DNA of 13,661 bases from Rhizobium sp. Q54 (GTDB taxonomy: Bacteria > Pseudomonadota > Alphaproteobacteria > SMXS01). The translations under genes were made by a program, and so were the position numbers. The notes under the pieces were generated by a model. That model was not told where the DNA came from. It saw only the letters and a list, made by a program, of their open reading frames with translations, and made no database searches. Of the stretch, positions 8,720 through 13,661 are shown in pieces. Location: NCBI GenBank assembly GCA_945872035.1, contig CAMBYA010000029.1, positions 1 through 13,661 of the forward strand, written 5' to 3'. Position 1 is the first letter of the stretch. Every line of letters starts with the position of its first letter.

Positions 8720-8737
8720 TATAAAGATATCTTTATA
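8720..8737. promoter_or_regulatory. candidate SahR operator upstream of ahcY
   Basis: TATAAAGATATCTTTATA is a perfect 18-bp palindrome in an AT-rich island inside GC-rich DNA, 59 bp before the ahcY start. It overlaps the best -10 candidate, TATACT at 8734-8739, although no good -35 box is visible. SahR, an ArsR-family repressor relieved by S-adenosylhomocysteine, binds palindromic sites upstream of ahcY in several Proteobacteria; the match of this exact sequence to its consensus is from memory and unverified. No sahR gene is in the window. Confidence 0.6.
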
Positions 8738-8745
8738 CTTGCCGC

Positions 8746-8768
8746 CGCACCGAATACCGTCCGGTGCG
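8746..8768 (+). other. hairpin in the ahcY leader
   Basis: CGCACCG and CGGTGCG form a perfect 7-bp stem with a 9-nt loop in the 5' leader of ahcY. No T-run follows, so it is not an intrinsic terminator for ptsH. The sequence lacks the conserved core of the SAH riboswitch as I know it. Its role is unknown; it may only shape the leader. Confidence 0.4.
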
Positions 8769-8796
8769 CTCCCCGTGTTAGGATGGCAGGACACCG

Positions 8797-10092
8797 ATGA
8801 ACGCGTTTTCCGATTTCAAAGTAGCCGATATGTCGCTGGCGCCCTGGGGCCGCCGGGAAATCACCATCGCCGAGACCGAGATGCCGGGCCTGATGGCGCT
8901 GCGCAAGGAATACGGCGCCAGCCAGCCGCTGGCGGGCGCGCGGATCGCGGGCTGCCTGCACATGACCATCCAGACGGCCGTGCTGATCGAGACGCTGACG
9001 GCGCTGGGCGCCGAGATTCGCTGGAGCTCGTGCAATATCTTCTCGACCCAGGACCAGGCCGCCGCCGCCATCGCCGCCGCCGGCGTTCCGGTGTTCGCGT
9101 GGAAGGGCCTGACAGAGACCGAATTCGACTGGTGCATCGAACAGACCATCCTGGGCCCGGACGGCTGGCGCCCGAACATGATCCTCGATGACGGCGGCGA
9201 CCTGACCGCCATGATGATGAACAGGTTCCCCGAACTGATGCTCGAAGTCCGCGGCATCTCGGAGGAAACCACCACGGGCGTGCTGCGCCTCTACCAGATC
9301 GAAAAGCAGGGCGGCCTTCCCGTTCCCTGCATCAACGTCAACGACTCCGTCACCAAGTCGAAGTTCGACAACCTCTATGGCTGCCGCGAGAGCCTGATCG
9401 ACGGCATCAAGCGCGCCACCGACGTCATGCTGGCCGGCAAGGTCGCCGTGGTCGCCGGCTATGGCGACGTCGGCAAGGGCTGCGCCGCCAGCCTGCGCGG
9501 CCAGGGCGCCCGCGTGCTGATCACCGAGATCGACCCGATCTGCGCGCTGCAGGCCGCCATGGAAGGCTACCAGGTCGTGACCATGGACGAGGCCGCCTCG
9601 TTCGGCGACATCTTCGTCACTGCCACCGGCAATATCGATATCATCACGCTCGACCACATGCACGAGATGAAGGACCGGGCGATCGTCTGCAACATCGGCC
9701 ACTTCGACAGCGAGATCCAGGTGGCCCGCCTGCATAACTACTCGTGGCACGAGGTGAAGCCGCAGGTCGACGAGATCGAGTTCCCCAACGGCAAGCGCAT
9801 CATCCTGCTGGCGAAGGGCCGGCTGGTGAACCTGGGCTGCGCCACCGGCCACCCCAGCTTCGTCATGAGCACCTCGTTCACCAACCAGGTGATCGCCCAG
9901 ATCGAGCTGTGGCAGAACCACGAGAATTACGAGAAGAAGGTCTACGTGCTGCCCAAGCACCTGGACGAGAAGGTCGCTCGCCTGCACCTGGCGCGCCTCA
10001 ACGCCAAGCTGACCGTGCTGAAGCCCGACCAGGCGTCCTATATCGGCGTGACGCCGCAGGGCCCGTACAAGGCAGACCACTACCGCTACTGA
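8797..10092 (+). CDS. ahcY: adenosylhomocysteinase
   Basis: 431 aa cytoplasmic enzyme that reversibly hydrolyses S-adenosylhomocysteine to adenosine and homocysteine, clearing the inhibitor of methyltransferases. Visible: H55 in [20 protein letters not shown] at 78-91 (signature 1), D132 in DDGGD, E157 in SEETTTG, K187 and D191 in SVTKSKFDN, the NAD-binding GYGDVGKG at 221-228 (signature 2), NIGHFDSEI and the C-terminal DHYRY that reaches into a neighbouring subunit's NAD site. It is the short form (about 430 residues), lacking the roughly 40-residue insertion after DDGGD found in many bacterial homologues. AGGA lies 5 nt before the ATG. It is probably transcribed from its own leader region and possibly also by read-through from ptsH. 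Confidence 0.97.
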   Translation: MNAFSDFKVADMSLAPWGRREITIAETEMPGLMALRKEYGASQPLAGARIAGCLHMTIQTAVLIETLTALGAEIRWSSCNIFSTQDQAAAAIAAAGVPVFAWKGLTETEFDWCIEQTILGPDGWRPNMILDDGGDLTAMMMNRFPELMLEVRGISEETTTGVLRLYQIEKQGGLPVPCINVNDSVTKSKFDNLYGCRESLIDGIKRATDVMLAGKVAVVAGYGDVGKGCAASLRGQGARVLITEIDPICALQAAMEGYQVVTMDEAASFGDIFVTATGNIDIITLDHMHEMKDRAIVCNIGHFDSEIQVARLHNYSWHEVKPQVDEIEFPNGKRIILLAKGRLVNLGCATGHPSFVMSTSFTNQVIAQIELWQNHENYEKKVYVLPKHLDEKVARLHLARLNAKLTVLKPDQASYIGVTPQGPYKADHYRY

Positions 10093-10118
10093 GTTTTCCG
10101 GCATCCCGGAACGGCACC

Positions 10119-10147
10119 CCCCCGCCTTTCGGCGGGGGTTTTCGTTT
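10119..10147 (+). terminator. intrinsic terminator of ahcY
   Basis: CCCCCGCC and GGCGGGGG form a perfect 8-bp GC stem with a TTTC loop, followed by TTTTCGTTT. It begins 26 bp after the ahcY stop codon and isolates ahcY from the tsaE operon. Confidence 0.9.
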
Positions 10148-10182
10148 GAGTTTGCCCTCGGCCACCGCCCCATACACCAACT

Positions 10183-10280
10183 GTCATCCCGGCGAAGGCC
10201 GGGACCCAGTCCCATACGAATAACCGGCGCAAAGCGCGCCGTGACTGCCAGGTCTGGATCCCGCCCTTCGGCGGGATGAC
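10183..10280. repeat. alphaproteobacterial palindromic intergenic repeat, two inverted copies
   Basis: Two 27-bp units in opposite orientation, 10183-10209 and 10254-10280, both beginning GTCATCCCG when read inward from the outside. Each is itself a hairpin: CCCGGC-GAAG-GCCGGG in the first, CCCGCC-CTTC-GGCGGG in the second. Between them CGGCGC and GCGCCG (10225-10230, 10236-10241) form a third small stem. Such GTCATCCCGGC-type units are widespread in intergenic DNA of alphaproteobacteria. The remaining parts of the 10148-10335 gap show no gene and no clear promoter. Confidence 0.8.
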
Positions 10281-10335
10281 GGCTGAGGGTGTAGCAGCGC
10301 TAGCGCGAAAACAAGAACCGCACTACAACATCTAG

Positions 10336-10803
10336 ATGCTCACCCTCGGCCTGCCCGGCATCGAAACCACCGCCCGGATCGCGCGCATCCTCGCGCCGCT
10401 GCTGCGTACCGGCGACGTCGTCGCGCTCGAAGGCGACCTGGGCGCGGGCAAGACGGCGTTCGCGCGGTTCCTGATCCAGGCGCTCGGCGTCGAGGACGAG
10501 GTGCCCAGCCCGACCTTCACGCTGGTGCAGACCTATCCGGTCGACGGCCGGGATTTCGACGCCGTCTGGCACTTCGACCTCTACCGCATCGAGGACCCGG
10601 ACGAGATCGACGAACTGGGCATGGACGAGGCGTTCGACACCGGCGTCACCCTGATCGAATGGCCCGCGCGCATGGGCGGAAGATTGCCCGCCGACAGGCT
10701 TTCCATCGGGCTGGGTTTGGTGGAGGATCGGCGCAGCATGACCCTGTCCGGCGGCCCGTCATGGACCGGCCGCCTCAAGCAAATCGGAGACCAGTTGAGT
10801 TGA
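10336..10803 (+). CDS. tsaE: tRNA t6A modification ATPase TsaE
   Basis: 155 aa, normal length. It is the ATPase of the TsaB-TsaD-TsaE complex that makes N6-threonylcarbamoyladenosine at position 37 of ANN-decoding tRNAs. Motifs: Walker A GDLGAGKT at 33-40, the conserved SPTFTLVQTY at 58-67, HFDLYRI at 79-85 and LIEWPAR near 126-132. Start chosen at the first ATG, matching the family N-terminus; no Shine-Dalgarno sequence is visible in the bases just upstream. It is first in the operon with amgK, murU and addB, an order common in alphaproteobacteria. The stop overlaps the probable TTG start of amgK. Confidence 0.94.
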   Translation: MLTLGLPGIETTARIARILAPLLRTGDVVALEGDLGAGKTAFARFLIQALGVEDEVPSPTFTLVQTYPVDGRDFDAVWHFDLYRIEDPDEIDELGMDEAFDTGVTLIEWPARMGGRLPADRLSIGLGLVEDRRSMTLSGGPSWTGRLKQIGDQLS

Positions 10804-11828
10804 GCCGCGAAGCCGAGATCGACGCGTTCCTGGGAAGAGTCTGGAAACCGGGCGCGCCGTGGCGGCCGTTGGCGGCCGACGCCTCGTTCCGCCGCTATTT
10901 CCGCGTCGACGGAGATCCGCCGACGGTGCTGATGGACGCGCCACCCGACAAGGAGGACGTGCGCCCCTTCATGGCGATCGGCGAATACCTGGTCGAGAAC
11001 GGCTTCAGCGCGCCGCGGCTGATCGCCGCCGACATTGCCGAGGGTTTCCTGCTGCTGGAGGATTTGGGCGACGATACCTTCACCCGGCTGATCGCCCGCG
11101 ATGCCGGCCTCGAGCGAACACTGTATGAAGGCGCCATCGACGTGCTGGTCGAGCTCCACCGAATCGCGCCGCCAAAATACCTGCCGGTGCGCGGCGCGCC
11201 GCCCTTCGAGCTCCCGCTCTACGACGACGCCGCGCTGACCCGCGAGGTGCTGCTGTTCCCCGACTGGTACCTGCCGGCGCGCACCGGCCATCCGACGCCG
11301 GGCGACGCGGGCGCCGAGTTCGAGGCGCTGTGGCGGGCGGTGTTCCCGCTGGTGCGCGCGGGCGCCGAGACGCTGGTGCTGCTCGACTACCATGCCGACA
11401 ATCTGATGGCCCTGCCCGGCCGCCACGGCGCCGGCGCAATCGGCCTGCTCGACTTCCAGGACGGGCGGATCGGCCCCGCCGCCTACGACTTGGTCTCGCT
11501 GCTGCAGGACTGCCGCCGAAACGTGCCGCGCAACCTGGAGGAGGCCATGCTGGAGCGCTACCTGTCGGCCCGCCCGGAGATGGACCGCGAGGCGTTCATG
11601 ACCGCCTATTGGGTGCTGGGCGCCCAGCGCAACACCAAGATCATCGGCATCTTTACCCGGCTGTGGAAGCGCGACGGAAAACCGCGCTATCCAACGATGA
11701 TCCCGAACATCTGGGACCTGCTGGACCGCGGCCTCGAGCATCCGGAACTGGACGATCTGAAGCTGTGGTTCGACCTCTATTGTCCTAGGGACCAGCGCCG
11801 CCTGGCGCTGCCGGGAGAACCGCAATGA
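10800..11828 (+). CDS. amgK: N-acetylmuramate/N-acetylglucosamine kinase, AmgK-like
   Basis: 342 aa from a TTG start that overlaps the tsaE stop (TTGA), with GGAG 10 nt upstream; the frame is open further upstream, with an ATG at 10761 as the main alternative, but homology begins with the SREAEIDAFL segment. It belongs to the aminoglycoside-phosphotransferase fold: N-lobe DASFRRYFRV at 27-36, LLLEDLGDDTF at 84-94, catalytic loop LLDYHADNL with D196 and N201, and the metal-binding DFQDG at 218-222. AmgK of Pseudomonas and Caulobacter phosphorylates the anomeric C1 of MurNAc and GlcNAc in peptidoglycan recycling. The neighbour murU supports this job rather than antibiotic resistance. It overlaps murU by ATGA. 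Confidence 0.88.
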   Translation: MSREAEIDAFLGRVWKPGAPWRPLAADASFRRYFRVDGDPPTVLMDAPPDKEDVRPFMAIGEYLVENGFSAPRLIAADIAEGFLLLEDLGDDTFTRLIARDAGLERTLYEGAIDVLVELHRIAPPKYLPVRGAPPFELPLYDDAALTREVLLFPDWYLPARTGHPTPGDAGAEFEALWRAVFPLVRAGAETLVLLDYHADNLMALPGRHGAGAIGLLDFQDGRIGPAAYDLVSLLQDCRRNVPRNLEEAMLERYLSARPEMDREAFMTAYWVLGAQRNTKIIGIFTRLWKRDGKPRYPTMIPNIWDLLDRGLEHPELDDLKLWFDLYCPRDQRRLALPGEPQ

Positions 11829-12559
11829 GCGCCGTGCCGCAGAGGGCGATGGTGCTCTGCGCAGGCTTGGGGCTTCGCCTCCTGCCGCTCACAAAGGATC
11901 GCCCCAAGGCGCTGGTGGAAGTTGGCGGTAAAGCGCTCATTGACTGGACGCTGGACGCCCTCGCAGCAGCCGGTGTCGCCGAGGCCATCGTCAACCATCA
12001 CTATCTCGGAGACCGTTTGCTGGCTCACCTCGCGAACCGCAAGGGATCGCCGGAAGTGACCTTGTCCGACGAAACCGAACTACTGATGGATACCGGCGGC
12101 GGGGTAGTCAAGGCGCTGCCTTTGCTCGGCGATGGCCCGTTCTTCATCATCAACGCTGATGTCGTCTGGACGGACGGCACCTTGGACACGCTACGCCGGA
12201 TGGCGGCAGCGTGGGAACCAGAGCGCATGGATGCCTTACTGCTGGTAGCGCCAAAGGAGCGGGCAGTCGGCTTTGGAGGACCGGGCGACTTCTTCCTCGA
12301 AAGCGACAATCGCCTTCGCCGTCGCAAGCCTGCGCCGGAAGCGCCGATGATCTACGCCAGCATCCAGATCGCTACAGCCGCCGCCTTCAAAGATGCGACA
12401 GAGGGTCCATTCTCGAACAATGTGATATGGGATCGCGCTCTTTCTCGTGATCGCCTCTTCGGCATTGCCCACGACGGTTGGTGGCTTGACAGCGGTACGG
12501 TGGACGGCCGCGACAAGGCGGAAGCATTCCTGCGCGAGCTTTGCCATAGTGAGGCATGA
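11825..12559 (+). CDS. murU: N-acetylmuramate-1-phosphate uridylyltransferase, MurU-like
   Basis: 244 aa nucleotidyltransferase. The N-terminal nucleotide-binding motif is LCAGLGLRLLPLTKDRPKAL at 11-30, a divergent form of the usual LAAGxGxRMRPLT; MDTGGG at 88-93 and the metal-binding NADV at 110-113 follow. With AmgK it makes UDP-MurNAc from recycled MurNAc, bypassing the fosfomycin-sensitive MurA step. It overlaps the amgK stop by 4 nt and GGGAG lies 7 nt before its ATG. A general NDP-sugar pyrophosphorylase role is the alternative. Oddly, sampled lines are about 55-65% G+C against 70-80% in amgK and addB, with more A/T-ending codons. Confidence 0.85.
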   Translation: MSAVPQRAMVLCAGLGLRLLPLTKDRPKALVEVGGKALIDWTLDALAAAGVAEAIVNHHYLGDRLLAHLANRKGSPEVTLSDETELLMDTGGGVVKALPLLGDGPFFIINADVVWTDGTLDTLRRMAAAWEPERMDALLLVAPKERAVGFGGPGDFFLESDNRLRRRKPAPEAPMIYASIQIATAAAFKDATEGPFSNNVIWDRALSRDRLFGIAHDGWWLDSGTVDGRDKAEAFLRELCHSEA

Positions 12560-12587
12560 TCGGTCGCCAGTTTAACCCCCTGGATTG

Positions 12588-12603
12588 TGGGGCTCGCACC
12601 CCA
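12588..12603 (+). other. small hairpin over the addB start region
   Basis: TGGGG (12588-12592) pairs with CCCCA (12599-12603), the last base being the A of the addB start codon. The same GGGG can instead pair with CCCC at 12577-12580, so the two hairpins exclude each other. No ordinary Shine-Dalgarno sequence lies before addB. Short stems; functional meaning is uncertain. Confidence 0.3.
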
Positions 12604-13661
12604 TGACCAAGCCCGCCATCTTCACCATCCCGCCCGGCACCTCGTTCGTCGACGCGCTTGCGCGCGGGCTGATGGATCGATACGGAACCGACCCGCTGTC
12701 GCTGGCGCGCGTACGCGTGCTGCTGCCGACGCGGCGCGCGGCAAGGACCCTGCGTGAGGCGTTCCTGCGTCTGTCGGACGGCAAGGCGCTGATCCTGCCG
12801 GTGATGCAGCCGCTCGGCGACGTCGACGAGGGCGAGTTGTCCATCGTCGGCGATGGCGCCGACTCGCTCGGCATACCGCCCGCCATCCCGGCGCTGGAAC
12901 GCACCCTGCTGCTGTCGACACTGGTGCGCGGTTGGCGCCGGGCGCGCGGCGACGGCGTCGAGGATCCGGCCCAGGATTTCCGCCTCGCCGCCGAATTGGG
13001 CAGCTTCCTCGACCAGGCGCACACCGAGGGCTGCGACCTGCGCGACCTCGAGACCCTGGTGCCCGAGGACTTCGCCAGCCACTGGCAGATCACCATCGAG
13101 TTCCTGCGGATCGTGGTCGAGACCTGGCCCGGGATCATCGCCGCCAGCGGCCAGCTCGATCCCGCGCAACGGCGCGACCGGCTGCTGCGCGAGCTGGCCG
13201 GCCGGTGGCGCGCCCAGCCGCCGTCCTCTCCCGTCATCGTCGCCGGCTCGACCGGCTCGATTCCCGCCAGCGCAGAACTGATCGGGGTCATTGCCCGGCT
13301 GCCGCAGGGTGCCGTCATCCTGCCCGGCTTCGACACCGCCATGGACGCCGAAAGCTGGGTGGCGCTCGATCCCAGCCACCCGCAATACGGCATGAAGCAA
13401 TTGCTGGCCGGCATGGCGGTCGACCGGTCGGAAGTGGATATTTGGCCCGGCGCGGCCGCCCCGCCGGGTGAACGGGTGCGGCTGCTGAGCGAGGCCATGC
13501 GCCCCGCCGAGACCACGTCCGAGTGGCGCACGCTGACGCTCGACGTCCCGCGCGCGCTCGACGGCCTGTTTCGCATCGACGCACCCACCGAACAGGACGA
13601 GGCGGGCGCCATCGCCGTGATCCTGCGGCAGGCGCTGGAGACGCCGGGCATCACCGCCGCG
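12603..13661 (+). CDS. addB: double-strand break repair protein AddB, 5' part (runs off the edge)
   Basis: The frame is open from the ATG at 12603 to the last base, giving the first 353 residues of a protein usually near 1000 residues in alphaproteobacteria. AddB partners AddA in the helicase-nuclease that processes double-strand ends for RecA; this part is the inactivated-helicase-like N-terminal region. Recognisable segments: VRVLLPTRRAARTLREAF at 36-53, AGSTGSIPASAELIGVIARL near 217-236, VILPGFD, HPQYGMKQLL, and RVRLLSEAMRPAETT. The nuclease domain with its Fe-S cysteines would lie beyond the edge. It starts 43 nt after murU and is expected to be followed by addA. Confidence 0.92.
   Translation, partial: MTKPAIFTIPPGTSFVDALARGLMDRYGTDPLSLARVRVLLPTRRAARTLREAFLRLSDGKALILPVMQPLGDVDEGELSIVGDGADSLGIPPAIPALERTLLLSTLVRGWRRARGDGVEDPAQDFRLAAELGSFLDQAHTEGCDLRDLETLVPEDFASHWQITIEFLRIVVETWPGIIAASGQLDPAQRRDRLLRELAGRWRAQPPSSPVIVAGSTGSIPASAELIGVIARLPQGAVILPGFDTAMDAESWVALDPSHPQYGMKQLLAGMAVDRSEVDIWPGAAAPPGERVRLLSEAMRPAETTSEWRTLTLDVPRALDGLFRIDAPTEQDEAGAIAVILRQALETPGITAA

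Noticed and set aside
8692..8796. SAH or SAM-II riboswitch in the ahcY leader
   Set aside because: The conserved cores of these riboswitches as I know them are not seen; only a simple hairpin and a palindromic DNA site are present.
8659..10215. 518-codon minus-strand frame opposite ahcY
   Set aside because: ahcY is unmistakable on the plus strand and the antisense product has low-complexity composition typical of a shadow frame.
10297..10306. GCGCTAGCGC palindrome upstream of tsaE
   Set aside because: Ten bases, half of them GC dinucleotides, are likely by chance in such DNA and there is no promoter element beside it.
12387..13654. Long minus-strand frames opposite murU and addB
   Set aside because: The plus-strand frame encodes recognisable AddB from 12603 to the edge without a stop; the antisense frames have no recognisable features.

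Overview
The window is GC-rich DNA (roughly 65-70% G+C, lower in a few genes) from an alphaproteobacterium. Three things point there: the gene order pckA / chvI-chvG / hprK / EIIA-Man / HPr / ahcY, the short HprK that lacks the usual N-terminal domain, and the tsaE-amgK-murU-addB cluster. A dispersed palindromic intergenic repeat (10183-10280) also fits. The genus cannot be fixed from sequence alone; finding rapZ between hprK and the EIIA gene suggests a Rhodospirillales- or Rhodobacterales-like arrangement rather than Rhizobiales, but this is inference.

Left part, minus strand (1-4074): an unrecognised Tat-exported protein (77-1504), ATP-type PEP carboxykinase pckA (1595-3223) with a clear terminator and a plausible promoter, and a HugZ-like flavin/haem-type protein (3352-4074) that lies between pckA and chvI.

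Middle part, plus strand (4200-8691): a tightly packed operon of the acid/envelope-stress two-component system ChvI-ChvG, then HPr kinase HprK, RapZ, a one-domain EIIA of the mannose family and HPr. Junctions are 4-nt ATGA overlaps or abutting stop/start codons. HprK, EIIA-Man and HPr form a regulatory, non-transporting phosphotransferase branch; EI and EIIA-Ntr are not in the window. ahcY (8797-10092) follows after a leader with a perfect 18-bp palindrome, a candidate operator for an ArsR-type SAH-sensing repressor (SahR). It ends in a strong intrinsic terminator.

Right part, plus strand (10336-13661): after a gap of about 190 bp holding the palindromic repeat comes an overlapping operon: tsaE (tRNA t6A ATPase), amgK and murU (sugar kinase and nucleotidyltransferase of peptidoglycan amino-sugar recycling), and the 5' part of addB (recombinational repair nuclease), which runs off the right edge.

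Most of the window is conserved core chromosome. I see no mobile element, CRISPR array, tRNA or rRNA, and no complete unknown defence or biosynthetic system. The least explained items are the Tat-exported protein at the left with its possibly leaderless promoter, the control regions of pckA, chvI and ahcY, and murU, whose base composition differs from that of its neighbours.
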